Shown: positions 14,733-24,001 of the stretch, in pieces
Position numbering within the stretch: the stretch's first letter is position 1
How the letters are laid out: the number at the start of each line of letters is the position of its first letter
NCBI GenBank assembly: GCA_903865775.1
Contig: CAIPKZ010000270.1
Coordinates: forward strand, 1 to 36,874
Reading direction: 5' to 3'
DNA: 36,874 bases
From: an uncultured Prolixibacteraceae bacterium
GTDB lineage: Bacteria > Bacteroidota > Bacteroidia > Bacteroidales > Prolixibacteraceae
Translations under genes and position numbers: made by a program
Notes under the pieces: generated by a model
Told to the model about the DNA's origin: nothing
The model's database searches: none
The model's input: the letters and a program-made list of their open reading frames with translations, nothing else

Positions 14733-17700
14733 ATGATCCGAAAATACTATATTTCAATTTTCATATTGCTGCTTACCGGACTGTGGGCAAACGCCCAGAT
14801 CACATTCGGACCATCCTCCACTTATCTATATTTAAAAGGCAAAGATGCCGGAACATTGCCAGCAAACTGGATGAATAGCAATTACATTCCAACAGGCTGG
14901 TCCACAGGAAATGCACCTTTCTGGTATGGCGATGGCACTGCAGGAACGCAGCTTCCAGATATGCAGAATACTTATTCTACAGTTTATTTGCGATCAACAT
15001 TCACAGCACAAAACATTACAGAACTTCAGGATGTTCTCTTTTCGGTAAATTTTGATGATGGGTTTATTATGTGGATCAATGGGGAGGAAGTTATTGGCCC
15101 GAATGCCCCACTTGACCATCCCTACAACAGTTTCGCAATAAACCAGCACGAATCGGGTATTTTTGAACCATATACCCTTCCTGCTCACGATATGGAATTG
15201 AATGAAGGTGAAAATCTGATTGCAATCCAGGCATTCAATGTAAATCTTGAAAGTTCTGATTTCCATTTCGATCTTCAGGTCAATTCAGCTTATATACCTC
15301 CGCAACCTATCGATACCCTGAAAGTAGTCTTTAGTAAATCCAATGGCTTTTACACCAGTGCCTTCGATCTGAAACTTGATGCACCTGATCCTGCCTATAC
15401 GATTCTTTATACCATTGACGGAACAAATCCCCAGACTTCTTCGACAGTTCAAAACGGTGGATTATCAAAAATTATCAATATTAATCCGGACAATACATCA
15501 GGACGCGATAAAACGCCATGTTACCTTGTTCGGGCATCGCTGAAAAAATCAGGAGAAAACCCCACTTTTCCCCTGACTCAAACCTATATTTTTCTCGATA
15601 AAGTGGTTAAACAAACCAGTCCCGGTGGCAACTGGCCTGCATCAGGATCTTTAAATGGCCAGACCATTGATCTCGAAATGGATACGAAAGTGACTAATGA
15701 TCCCAAATATTCCGGATCAATGATTGAGGCTCTCAAGGATATTCCGTCCATTTCGGTAGTTACTGATTTGAAAAACCTGTTTGACCCCACAACAGGAATC
15801 TATGTAAACGCAGTTAGTCATGGTGATTCCTGGGAACGAATTTGTTCCGTCGAATTGATCAATCCATCCGGAGAGCCGGGGTTTAATATCAATGCAGGTT
15901 TAAGGATCAGAGGAGGCTACAGCCGGCATGGCAATTACCCAAAACATGCATTTCGATTGTTTTTCAGGGATGAGTATGGTGCTCCAAAATTGCAATTTCC
16001 TTTATTTGAAAACGAAGGAGTCAATGAATTTGATAAAATTGATCTGCGCTGTGAGCAAAATTATGCATGGTCACATCCGGGCGACGACAAGAACCGTCAA
16101 ACGGCTGTGCGGGAAGTCTTTTCGCGTGATACCCAACGCGATATGGGACAACCCTATACTCGCAGCCGCTACTATCACCTTTACCTGAACGGTATGTATT
16201 GGGGATTATACCAAACCCAGGAACGATCGGAAGCCAGGTATGCAGAAAGCTATTTGGGAGGCAGCAAAGAAGATTACGATGTAATAAAAGTAAATGGTGA
16301 TTTCAGTTACACCATTGAAGCTACTGATGGAGATAGTGCTTCGTGGAAAAAAATATACGATTTGTGCAACATTGGTTTTACCAGTAATGCAGCCTATTTC
16401 AATATGGAGGGGAAGGACCAGTTTGGAAAACCAAAAAAGAGTGGCGAAGTATTGGTCAATATTGACAATCTGATCGATTATATGCAGATCATATTCTATA
16501 CCGGTAATTTTGATGCCCCAATTTCTGCCTTCTCCGGAAATTTCAATCCAAATAATTTCTATTGTCTTGATCGGCGTGATGATAGATCTTCAGGCTTTAT
16601 TTTCTTTGCACACGATGCAGAACATACCTTGATGATACAAAACCAGGGGCCAGGAGCTGGGCTTAATGAAAACAGAGTTACGGTAACTGGGAACGTGAAT
16701 GATTTCAGTAAATTTCAACCTCAATGGCTTCATTATAAGCTTTCGGCCAACCAGGAATACAAATTGCGGTTTGCAGACCGGGTGTATAAAAACTTCTTCA
16801 ATAAAGGTGTTTTCATGCCTGATGTTGTTCATGATCGGTTTCAGAAAAGAGCAGCCGAGATTACCAAGGCGATCATTGCAGAATCGGCCCGGTGGGGCGA
16901 TTTCACAACGGGTTCTAATCCTCCGTATACTTTTGAAAATTGGAATAATGAAATCAAGGATATTTATGCACGGTTTATGCCATTCAGAACCAATATCGTA
17001 GTTGATCAATTAAAAACTGCCAAATTGTATCCGAGTTTTACACCTCCCACCTACACCAAAGACAATGTTCTGCTCACCGGAAATGGTTATCCCATTTCGG
17101 GTAATTATAAAGTGACAGTTGCCAGTTCAACAGGACTGATTTACTATACGCTTGACGGGAGTGATCCCCGCATGGTTGGAGGAGCTTTGAACAGCGCTGC
17201 CAAATTAATTTCAACCGGTGGAGTTTTGGATCTTCAGGGAACTGCTTTGATCAATTCCCGGGTAAAGCTTGGTCCAGAATGGAGTGCGCTGGCAACAGTA
17301 AAATTCCTGAATGCCAGTGAAGATTACACTAACCTCAAAGTAACCGAATTGCATTATCATCCCACTGATACCATTGCTGACACTGATACTGTTTCCGGAA
17401 AATCATTCGAATTTATTGAATTGAAAAATACCGGAAATAAACCGATCAATCTTACTGGACTGAATTTCAGTTCAGCTATTAACTTCCAGTTTAAAGCCGA
17501 TGAAATACTTGCGCCCAAACAATTTTATGTGATCGCATCCAAACCCAAATGGTTTTTCGAAAGGCACTGGATGGTTCCGTCCGGAAATTTCGAAAAGAAC
17601 TTTTCCAATTCCGGAGAGCAGGTTGTTATTGCTAATCCGGCCGGCACTCCGGTCATCGAATTTCAGTATTTCAATACGGCTCCCTGGGCTACTTTAGCCG

Positions 17701-18095
17701 ATGGAACCGGTAAGTCACTTACTTCAGGAAAAATAAATCCGACCGGAAATCCCAATTCATTTAATTACTGGTCCGCCTCATCGGTATACGATGGGACTCC
17801 TTTTGCCGATGATCAGGGGGTAATTGATGCCATTCCGGAGATAACCACAATGGAAAATTCGGTGGCACTTTATCCAAATCCTACCAAAGGCTTGCTTTAC
17901 CTGAAAGTTAAAGATCCGAAATCTGAAGTCCTGATCGAAATATTCACACTTTCGGGTTCCATGATTTATGACTCGAAGTTTACAGGGAATAGTACGATTG
18001 ATATGCAGCAGTTACATATCAACTCAGGTATTTATCTGGTAAACATCCAATGCAAGGAAAGTAAGTCAGTTCAAAAAGTGATTTATCAGCCGTAA
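14733..18095 (+). CDS. Secreted CotH-kinase-like protein with T9SS sorting domain
   Basis: A 1120-residue multidomain exported protein. Residues 1-21 are a signal peptide ending ANA-Q. The next 170 residues form a beta-rich domain (FSVNFDDGFIMWINGEEV). Then come a chitobiase/hexosaminidase C-terminal-type domain (ILYTIDGTNP near 223), a CotH domain (about 335-690; LRIRGGYSRHG near 390, HLYLNGMYWGLYQTQERSEA near 480, FFAHDAEHTL near 625), a second such module (IYYTLDGSDP near 804), a lamin-tail domain (LKVTELHYHP near 868) and a T9SS sorting domain (VALYPNPTKG near 1044 to the end). CotH proteins can be atypical protein kinases, but catalysis here is unproven. The protein should be exported by Sec and then by T9SS to the cell surface. 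It has its own promoter. Confidence 0.9.
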   Translation: MIRKYYISIFILLLTGLWANAQITFGPSSTYLYLKGKDAGTLPANWMNSNYIPTGWSTGNAPFWYGDGTAGTQLPDMQNTYSTVYLRSTFTAQNITELQDVLFSVNFDDGFIMWINGEEVIGPNAPLDHPYNSFAINQHESGIFEPYTLPAHDMELNEGENLIAIQAFNVNLESSDFHFDLQVNSAYIPPQPIDTLKVVFSKSNGFYTSAFDLKLDAPDPAYTILYTIDGTNPQTSSTVQNGGLSKIININPDNTSGRDKTPCYLVRASLKKSGENPTFPLTQTYIFLDKVVKQTSPGGNWPASGSLNGQTIDLEMDTKVTNDPKYSGSMIEALKDIPSISVVTDLKNLFDPTTGIYVNAVSHGDSWERICSVELINPSGEPGFNINAGLRIRGGYSRHGNYPKHAFRLFFRDEYGAPKLQFPLFENEGVNEFDKIDLRCEQNYAWSHPGDDKNRQTAVREVFSRDTQRDMGQPYTRSRYYHLYLNGMYWGLYQTQERSEARYAESYLGGSKEDYDVIKVNGDFSYTIEATDGDSASWKKIYDLCNIGFTSNAAYFNMEGKDQFGKPKKSGEVLVNIDNLIDYMQIIFYTGNFDAPISAFSGNFNPNNFYCLDRRDDRSSGFIFFAHDAEHTLMIQNQGPGAGLNENRVTVTGNVNDFSKFQPQWLHYKLSANQEYKLRFADRVYKNFFNKGVFMPDVVHDRFQKRAAEITKAIIAESARWGDFTTGSNPPYTFENWNNEIKDIYARFMPFRTNIVVDQLKTAKLYPSFTPPTYTKDNVLLTGNGYPISGNYKVTVASSTGLIYYTLDGSDPRMVGGALNSAAKLISTGGVLDLQGTALINSRVKLGPEWSALATVKFLNASEDYTNLKVTELHYHPTDTIADTDTVSGKSFEFIELKNTGNKPINLTGLNFSSAINFQFKADEILAPKQFYVIASKPKWFFERHWMVPSGNFEKNFSNSGEQVVIANPAGTPVIEFQYFNTAPWATLADGTGKSLTSGKINPTGNPNSFNYWSASSVYDGTPFADDQGVIDAIPEITTMENSVALYPNPTKGLLYLKVKDPKSEVLIEIFTLSGSMIYDSKFTGNSTIDMQQLHINSGIYLVNIQCKESKSVQKVIYQP

Positions 18096-18131
18096 AACAG
18101 TGCTACCAGCGACTAAAGGCTGATCACCGTT

Positions 18132-18920
18132 TCATACTTCTTCGACTATCACCTTTTCCAGTTCGGTAGTGAGTTGAACCAGCGAAATCTTATGCAGCAG
18201 TTCGCCATTGATGGCCAGGGAAATGGTGCCTTTTTCTTCGGAAATTACGATAGCCAATGCATCGGTCATCTCCGAAATACCAACAGCTGCGCGATGCCGA
18301 AGTCCATGAAGCGGATCGAGATCCTGAAGTTCAGTCAAAGGAAGAATGCAGCGGGCGGCAGCAATCCTGTTGCCTAAAATTACTACAGCCCCATCGTGAA
18401 GCGGTGTGTTTTTAAAAAATATGGTTTCAATCAAAGCCGAAGAAATGCGTGCATTTATTTTTTCGCCCGAACGAATGATTTCTTTTAATTCGGAATTGCG
18501 TGGTATCACAATCAGCGCGCCGGTTTTTGAACGGGCCAGATTATCGCAGGCCCTGATAATCTCTTTAATCTGTTGATTTGTCGCCGGCTTAATTTTTTCT
18601 GATGCGAATAGTTTTTCCAATCCAAAATTGTGGCTCAATTGGTAATTGGTTCCGATCAAAAGAAGAAAACGCCTGATTTCCTGCTGGAAAACCACAATCA
18701 ATGCCAGCACTCCCACCCCAATAAACTGTCCCATTAAGGTTCCGAGCAACTCCATATTCATGGCTTTAATGACAAGCCACGCCACATAGATCAGAAAAAA
18801 ACCGATAAAAATGCTGAAAGCCACTGTACCTTTGATAATCCGGTACATCTGGAACAGCAAAAATGCAACCAGCAATATATCAATGATATCTAATACCCGT
18901 AGAGTTATGAAAAGAGTCAT
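18132..18920 (-). CDS. cdaA: Diadenylate cyclase CdaA
   Basis: A 262-residue membrane-anchored enzyme that joins two ATP into cyclic di-AMP. The first 85 residues hold three membrane helices. The DisA_N domain follows with KTGALIVIPR, the catalytic DGA motif (FKNTPLHDGAVVILGNRI) and the RHR motif (GLRHRAAVGISE), all intact. Length and order match CdaA/YbbP. It follows folP on the same strand after 47 bp, and the two probably share a transcript; linkage of cdaA to folP is common in Bacteroidota. The 3' end is 36 bp from the convergent CotH gene. Confidence 0.95.
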   Translation of the reverse strand: MTLFITLRVLDIIDILLVAFLLFQMYRIIKGTVAFSIFIGFFLIYVAWLVIKAMNMELLGTLMGQFIGVGVLALIVVFQQEIRRFLLLIGTNYQLSHNFGLEKLFASEKIKPATNQQIKEIIRACDNLARSKTGALIVIPRNSELKEIIRSGEKINARISSALIETIFFKNTPLHDGAVVILGNRIAAARCILPLTELQDLDPLHGLRHRAAVGISEMTDALAIVISEEKGTISLAINGELLHKISLVQLTTELEKVIVEEV

Positions 18921-18967
18921 TCGAAAAAGTAAAAAGTAAAAATTTTGAATTTAGGAATATGTTTCTC

Positions 18968-19849
18968 TTATTGTTGCGAAGTTGACCGGATCATATCCAG
19001 AATCCGGATTGCCTCTACTGCCTCACGAACATCGTGAACACGCAAAATATCTGTTCCTCCCATCAATGCCAGTGTATTCACAACCGAAGTACCGTTCAAG
19101 GCTTCTTCCGGCTTTGTTCCGAGCAATTTAAATATCATCGATTTACGCGATACACCAACGAGCAAAGGAAGCTGAAATACTTTGAAGGAATCGAGCCGGT
19201 TCAGAAGTTCATAATTGTGCTCCAGAGTTTTACCAAATCCAAATCCCGGATCAATAATCACATCTTTGACACCAGCTTTAGTCAGCCGCTTTACGCAATC
19301 CGTAAAAAACATGGAGATATCCCGGATAATGTCTTCATAAACTGGCTTTTCCTGCATTTTCAGAGGATTTCCGAGCATATGCATTAGAATATACGGAACA
19401 CCTAATTTGCCTACGGTGTCAAACATGTTTTCGTCGAAGTTACCGCCTGTAACATCGTTTACGATGCATGGTCCGCAATCTTCAATCACTTTCATTGCCA
19501 CCCACGAACGATAGGTATCTATGGAAACAAATGCTTTTGGAAATTCTTTCTTTACGGCCTTCACTGCCGGCAACAGGCGTTCAATCTCATCTTTGGTTGA
19601 AATCCCTTCGGAACCCGGCTTAGTTGTGATTGCACCTATATCGATGATTGTACCACCCTGTTCCAGAATTTCTTCGGCCCGTTTCAGGATTTTCTTCTCG
19701 GTCTTATATTTCCCACCATCAAAAAAAGAATCAGGAGTCACATTGATAATGCCCATTACCACAGGTTTCGAAAGATCAATGATTCGACCGTCCAGATTGA
19801 TGGTGCTTTTTCGTTTCAGGAACTTTGTTGCAGTAGTGGTGATTAACAT
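18968..19849 (-). CDS. folP: Dihydropteroate synthase
   Basis: A 293-residue TIM-barrel enzyme that condenses p-aminobenzoate with dihydropterin pyrophosphate in folate synthesis; it is the target of sulfonamides. Motifs in order are VMGIINVTPDSFFDGG, IIDIGAITTKPGSEG, SIDTYRSWVA, IVNDVTGG, ILMHMLGNP, IIDPGFGFGKTLEHN, VGVSRKSM and the C-terminal RVHDV. In the second motif GAITTKPGS replaces the usual G(G)ESTRPG, a variant in the loop that forms the pABA/sulfonamide site. The start at 19849 (MLITTTATKF) places a TACTTTTG promoter box 38 bp upstream; a start at 19918 would put that box inside the coding region and add 23 poorly folding residues. Confidence 0.95.
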   Translation of the reverse strand: MLITTTATKFLKRKSTINLDGRIIDLSKPVVMGIINVTPDSFFDGGKYKTEKKILKRAEEILEQGGTIIDIGAITTKPGSEGISTKDEIERLLPAVKAVKKEFPKAFVSIDTYRSWVAMKVIEDCGPCIVNDVTGGNFDENMFDTVGKLGVPYILMHMLGNPLKMQEKPVYEDIIRDISMFFTDCVKRLTKAGVKDVIIDPGFGFGKTLEHNYELLNRLDSFKVFQLPLLVGVSRKSMIFKLLGTKPEEALNGTSVVNTLALMGGTDILRVHDVREAVEAIRILDMIRSTSQQ

Positions 19850-19886
19850 ACGATAATTATTCGGGAGCTCAAAATCAGATGTCTGA

Positions 19887-19894
19887 CAAAAGTA
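19887..19894 (-). promoter_or_regulatory. folP-cdaA -7 promoter box (TACTTTTG)
   Basis: An exact TAnnTTTG match on the reverse strand with transcription expected near 19880, 31 bases before the folP ATG. A TTTTG lies 14 bp upstream, shorter than usual. On the forward strand TACTTTTA (19929-19936) may be the opposing -7 box for the DUF1599 gene, making this a compact divergent promoter region. Confidence 0.45.
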
Positions 19895-19959
19895 AAATAA
19901 AATGCAATCAAAATACACATAAATTTAATACTTTTAGACCTTGAAAAATGAGGTTAACT

Positions 19960-20496
19960 ATGGAAAAAACAAGCCAGCAATACGACCACGTGATCAGTAT
20001 TTGTCAGGATATTTTTACGAAAAAAATGAAAGATTACGGCATATCCTGGCGTATTCTGCGGCCCAGTTCAATGACCGACCAGATTTACATTAAAGCACAG
20101 CGAATCCGGAGTATTGAACAAAAGGGAATCAGTAAAATTGATGAAGGTATCCGTTCCGAATACATCGGCATCATCAATTACTGCATCATGGCTATTATTC
20201 AGCTTGAAAAAGGAACTTCAGAAATGGACGACCTGACTGAAGAAGAAACCATGAACCTTTATTCCGGAAATTTTCAGGAAGCGAAAGAACTGATGATGGC
20301 TAAAAATCACGATTACGACGAAGCATGGCGAAACATGCGGATGAGTTCGTTTACCGACCTGATCCTGATGAAGTTGAAACGCACCAAACAGATTGAAGAC
20401 AACTTAGGCAAAACCCTCATTTCGGAAGGTATTGAAGCAAATTACCTTGATATGATCAATTATGCCGTTTTTGCGTTAATAAAGATTGAATTCTAA
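19960..20496 (+). CDS. DUF1599 protein with two tandem domain copies
   Basis: A 178-residue protein composed of two homologous halves. Copy 1 (about residues 5-85) contains KDYGISWRILRPSSMTDQI, RIRSIE and YIGIINYCIMAII. Copy 2 (about 98-178) contains HDYDEAWRNMRMSSFTDLI, RTKQIE and YLDMINYAVFALI. DUF1599 is classed as a nucleotide-modification-associated domain, related by pattern to all-alpha NTP pyrophosphohydrolases; its reaction is not established. It typically sits between folP and a BT_3928-type gene in Bacteroidota, as here (next gene 11 bp downstream). The start at 19960 matches the family's M-x-KT-x-QYD opening; an ATG at 19948 adds MRLT and would leave almost no leader after the likely promoter. 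Confidence 0.85.
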   Translation: MEKTSQQYDHVISICQDIFTKKMKDYGISWRILRPSSMTDQIYIKAQRIRSIEQKGISKIDEGIRSEYIGIINYCIMAIIQLEKGTSEMDDLTEEETMNLYSGNFQEAKELMMAKNHDYDEAWRNMRMSSFTDLILMKLKRTKQIEDNLGKTLISEGIEANYLDMINYAVFALIKIEF

Positions 20497-20507
20497 AATA
20501 TCAGCAC

Positions 20508-21653
20508 ATGTTCAAACATTTTGCCCGAATCATCCTTGGCTTGACTTTTATCTTTTCCGGCTTCGTCAAGGGAATTGATCCCTGGGGTTCGGCCTATAAA
20601 TTCACCGACTATTTCAATGCTTTTCACATGCCCTGGATTACCGACATGGCATTTGCCCTAGGCATTTTGCTTGCGGCATGCGAATTTGTTATGGGAACGG
20701 CATTGATTTTTAATTTTTTCCTCCGGATTTGTAGTTGGTTTACGCTGATTTTCATGGTGTTTTTCACCGGACTGACCTTTGTTCTGGCATTAACCAATCC
20801 GGTAACCGATTGCGGATGCTTTGGCGATGCACTCAAAATTACCAACTGGCAAACCTTTTACAAAAACATTGTACTTCTGGCTTTAGCCATATATATATTT
20901 ATTCAGCGGAAGAATTTCACCGGCAAAAACGGGCCAGTTCTATCCATTGCCTTTACCGGGATGACCGTCGTTTTCTATTTCTACCTTGTTGCATATTCAT
21001 ACAACCATTTGCCTATCATCGATTTCAGTCCGTATAAAGTAGGTGTCAATATTCCGGATGCCATGAAAATTCCTGAAGGAGCACCCAAAGCCATCTACAA
21101 AAACAATTTTATCTATAAGAACCTGAAAACCGGCGAAGAAAAGAAATTCACTGAAGCAGACATTCCCTGGAAAGATACGCTCAACTGGAAATATTTCAAA
21201 TCTGAAGATCCAATTGTCGTTCAAACAGGATACACTCCACCGATTCACGATTTCAGGATAGAGACTTTGGATGGTGAAGACATCAAGGATTTTTTCCTGT
21301 ACGACGACAAATACACTTTTGTAGTTATCGCATCGAATCTTCAGAAAACCAACCGGGATGCTATGGCAAATGTAGTTAGTCTGGCCAGGGAAGCTAAAAA
21401 CAGAGGTTATAAATTCTTTCTACTGACAGCCACTTCGCCAGATAATTTTGCGGCCTTTAAAAACGAAACTGCTGCTTCATTCGACTTTTTCAATACCGAC
21501 GAAATTGCCCTGAAAACCATCGTTCGCTCCAATCCCGGATTGATTATTCTAAAAAAAGGCACGATCCTGAAAAAATACCATTACAACGATATTCCCAAAC
21601 CGGAAGAATTGGATAGCCAACTGGACCAGCAAACCGCAAAACCCTTAGAATAG
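20508..21653 (+). CDS. BT_3928 family protein: DoxX/MauE-like membrane domain plus C-terminal soluble domain
   Basis: A 381-residue protein. The N-terminal half has four DoxX/MauE-type membrane helices, opening with GLTFIFSGFVKGIDPWGSAY, and a conserved periplasmic-side cysteine motif NPVTDCGCFGDALK near residue 100. A further helix near 150 is followed by a soluble part of about 200 residues whose TFVVIASNLQKTNRDAM and ATSPDNFAAF segments recall thioredoxin/AhpC-like folds but without a visible CxxC. The combination suggests thiol or quinone redox work at the inner membrane, analogous to MauE or VKOR proteins; the substrate is unknown. It follows the DUF1599 gene after 11 bp and is surely in the same operon. 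Confidence 0.85.
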   Translation: MFKHFARIILGLTFIFSGFVKGIDPWGSAYKFTDYFNAFHMPWITDMAFALGILLAACEFVMGTALIFNFFLRICSWFTLIFMVFFTGLTFVLALTNPVTDCGCFGDALKITNWQTFYKNIVLLALAIYIFIQRKNFTGKNGPVLSIAFTGMTVVFYFYLVAYSYNHLPIIDFSPYKVGVNIPDAMKIPEGAPKAIYKNNFIYKNLKTGEEKKFTEADIPWKDTLNWKYFKSEDPIVVQTGYTPPIHDFRIETLDGEDIKDFFLYDDKYTFVVIASNLQKTNRDAMANVVSLAREAKNRGYKFFLLTATSPDNFAAFKNETAASFDFFNTDEIALKTIVRSNPGLIILKKGTILKKYHYNDIPKPEELDSQLDQQTAKPLE

Positions 21654-21738
21654 AAAGATGTCAGTACTTTTAACGGTTAAATATCAAATACTAAAAACCT
21701 GAAATCTACGTTCGGTTATAAAGCCGAATCCACAATCT

Positions 21739-22869
21739 ATGCGCAAATATTTTATCCTGATTGTCCTTCACACGCTTGTTTCTCAATTGGCATTTAGTCA
21801 GATTGGCGGAGAATATACCTACGACTTCCTGAACCTGACCAATTCGGCCCGGATGGCTGCCCTTGGAGGAAATCAGGTGGCATTGAACGATTCCCTCGAT
21901 CTGAACGTTTCCTTTAACAACCCTTCACTGCTCAGCTCAGGAATGAAAAATATGCTCGCCCTAAACTATGTGGATTATTTCGCAGGAATCAACTATGGTT
22001 ATGCTTCCTACGCTTTCAAAACACCCTTTCCCGGAAACTTCGCAATGGGTATGCATTACATCAACTACGGAAAATTTATAGAAGCACTTCCCAGTGGAGA
22101 ACGAACCGGTGCCACATTTAATGCTGCTGAATATGCGCTAAATATCATCTGGTCAAACGAATTCAAATGGGGGGAAATCCAGAAGAAATCTGTATTACCG
22201 GATTCAACAAGCAAAGTTTATCCGGATTCCATAACTGTTCCGGGTCAGAGAAGACTGGCTTATGGTATTAATCTGAAACCTATCCTTTCTTCATTCGAAA
22301 GCTACCAATCCATTGGTATTGCTGCCGATCTTGGAGTCAGTTATATTAGCCGGAACGGGCAAACCGTTGCAGCATTGGTTGCCCGAAACATCGGCAGCCA
22401 AATTACCACGTATTACGATGGGGCTAATCGCGAATCTATTCCTTTTGACCTTCAGTTTGGTATTTCCAAAAAGCTACTCCATGCCCCAATCCGGTTTGCA
22501 GCAACCATGCAGCATTTACAAAAATGGAATCTGGCCAAACCGGTGGAAGATAAAACCGGAGCTATCACCACCTATACCGAAGAGAAATTTACCCAAAAAT
22601 TTATGCGGCATTTGGTTCTCGGTATTGAACTACTTCCTTCATCAAACTTCACTATTCGGGCTGGATACAACCATCAAATCAGGCAGGAATTACGTTTGGA
22701 CGAAAAAATGTCGACTGTTGGCTTCTCCTGGGGATTCGGAGTCCGGATTTCACGTTTCCAATTCAGTTACGGTTCAGGACGCTACCATCTGGCCGGATCG
22801 AGCAATTTGATTTCGGTTGCCATTAATCTGAACGAAGGATACAATAGAAATAATGTTAGCTCAGAATAG
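21739..22869 (+). CDS. porQ: Type IX secretion system protein PorQ
   Basis: A 376-residue outer-membrane protein. A signal peptide ends at SQLAFSQ (about residue 21), followed by the family start IGGEYTYDFLNLTNSARMAA and LGGNQVALNDSLDLNVSFNN. The remainder alternates beta strands consistent with a PorV/FadL-like barrel (KNMLALNYVDYFAGINYGY, FAMGMHYINYGKF, IRAGYNHQIRQEL). PorQ belongs to the T9SS shuttle/attachment module with PorU, PorV and PorZ that processes cargo at the cell surface. A likely substrate, the CotH protein, is encoded 3.6 kb upstream. The gene follows the BT_3928 gene after 85 bp and may be read from the same transcript or from its own promoter. Confidence 0.9.
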   Translation: MRKYFILIVLHTLVSQLAFSQIGGEYTYDFLNLTNSARMAALGGNQVALNDSLDLNVSFNNPSLLSSGMKNMLALNYVDYFAGINYGYASYAFKTPFPGNFAMGMHYINYGKFIEALPSGERTGATFNAAEYALNIIWSNEFKWGEIQKKSVLPDSTSKVYPDSITVPGQRRLAYGINLKPILSSFESYQSIGIAADLGVSYISRNGQTVAALVARNIGSQITTYYDGANRESIPFDLQFGISKKLLHAPIRFAATMQHLQKWNLAKPVEDKTGAITTYTEEKFTQKFMRHLVLGIELLPSSNFTIRAGYNHQIRQELRLDEKMSTVGFSWGFGVRISRFQFSYGSGRYHLAGSSNLISVAINLNEGYNRNNVSSE

Positions 22870-22999
22870 GTTCCCGAATCCTTGATTATTATTGTATTCA
22901 AACCAACATTAACAGTCCCAATTTCTTTCGCTGATAAAAATCACCGGATAACCCGAATATCCTGTGTTTCTTTGCGCTTCAATTTAAAACTTATTCACT

Positions 23000-23923
23000 A
23001 TGCCATTCATTTCAAACGATAAAATATTTAGCCTGAAATGGTTTCGCGATTACAGCATGATTGTAATCGGAGCATTCATTCTCGCAGTTGGTTTTGTATT
23101 TTTCATTTCTCCTCACCGAATTGTGCCAGGTGGTGTGTATGGTATTGCCATTTTAGTGCATTACATGACTCCCGGTATGTTTTCATTCTGGCCGGAAGGT
23201 ATCCCGATCGGTTTGTTCGGGTTAATCCTGAACATCCCGCTCACCATTGCCGGAATAAAAATTCTGGGACCCCGTTTTGGAGTCAAGACCGTGGTAGGTT
23301 TTATACTTTCTTCCGTTTTCATGGATTTGATTACCTATTTGCGTGTGGATGGCGATGCCCCGCTTGTGCCCGACATTCTTCTTTCGTGCGTTTTTGGTGG
23401 TGTGCTCATCGGATTTGGTATAGGATTAATTTTCAGGGCACGGGCCACTTCAGGAGGATCGGATATCGTTGCCATGATCATTGCAAAATACACGCATATT
23501 CAGCTTGGACAACTCATGATTTATGTGGATTCAACCATTGTTTTGCTCAGTTTGGTCGCCTTCAAAGACTGGCAGATTCCACTCTATTCATGGGTGGTGA
23601 TATACATTACCGGCCGGGCCATCGATTTGGTTTTGGAGGGCGGCGACTACAACAAAGCCCTGATCATCATTTCAGAGAAACACGAAGAAATCAGCCATAA
23701 AATACTGGTTGATCTGGAACGCGGAGGAACCTATCTGAAAGGTTCGGGTATGTCAACCGGAAGTGATAAACACATCATTTACACGGTGGTAAGTCGCCGC
23801 GAAGTGGCGATTCTGGAAGAATTTATCAGCGAAATTGATCCGGATGCATTCATAACCGTAATGGATACCCATGAGATACTCGGTGAAGGATTTCATTCGC
23901 TCAAACATAAAGTTTCGGAATAA
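23000..23923 (+). CDS. YitT family membrane protein (DUF2179)
   Basis: A 307-residue protein with five predicted membrane helices in the first 210 residues, including GAFILAVGFVFFISPHRIVP, GVYGIAILVHY, the conserved FRARATSGGSDIVAMII and LGQLMIYVDSTIVLLS. A C-terminal cytoplasmic DUF2179 domain (about 220-300; KALIIISEKHEEI, GGTYLKGSGMS, YTVVSRREVA) has the ferredoxin-like pattern of a small-molecule sensing domain. YitT proteins are widespread in bacteria with no firmly assigned transport substrate. The gene stands 130 bp after porQ, and the gap shows no strong promoter or terminator. Confidence 0.9.
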   Translation: MPFISNDKIFSLKWFRDYSMIVIGAFILAVGFVFFISPHRIVPGGVYGIAILVHYMTPGMFSFWPEGIPIGLFGLILNIPLTIAGIKILGPRFGVKTVVGFILSSVFMDLITYLRVDGDAPLVPDILLSCVFGGVLIGFGIGLIFRARATSGGSDIVAMIIAKYTHIQLGQLMIYVDSTIVLLSLVAFKDWQIPLYSWVVIYITGRAIDLVLEGGDYNKALIIISEKHEEISHKILVDLERGGTYLKGSGMSTGSDKHIIYTVVSRREVAILEEFISEIDPDAFITVMDTHEILGEGFHSLKHKVSE

Positions 23924-24001
23924 AAAACGTTGCGGGTTGCAGGTTTCGGGTTTGAAATTGTACTTTTACCTTCAGAAATTAATCCTTAAAAAATACTGAT
24001 C

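Noticed and set aside
18085-18124. ATCAGCC/GGCTGAT pair between CotH and cdaA as a terminator
   Set aside because: The stem is only 7 bp with a 26-base loop and no T-run; too weak to annotate.
19850-19918. Longer folP start
   Set aside because: It would place the TACTTTTG promoter box inside the gene and add a hydrophobic, cysteine-containing tail absent from FolP proteins.
23038-23700. Forward 220-codon open frame
   Set aside because: It overlaps the YitT gene in another frame, is rich in Trp, His, Arg and Cys as shadow frames are, and shows no domain.
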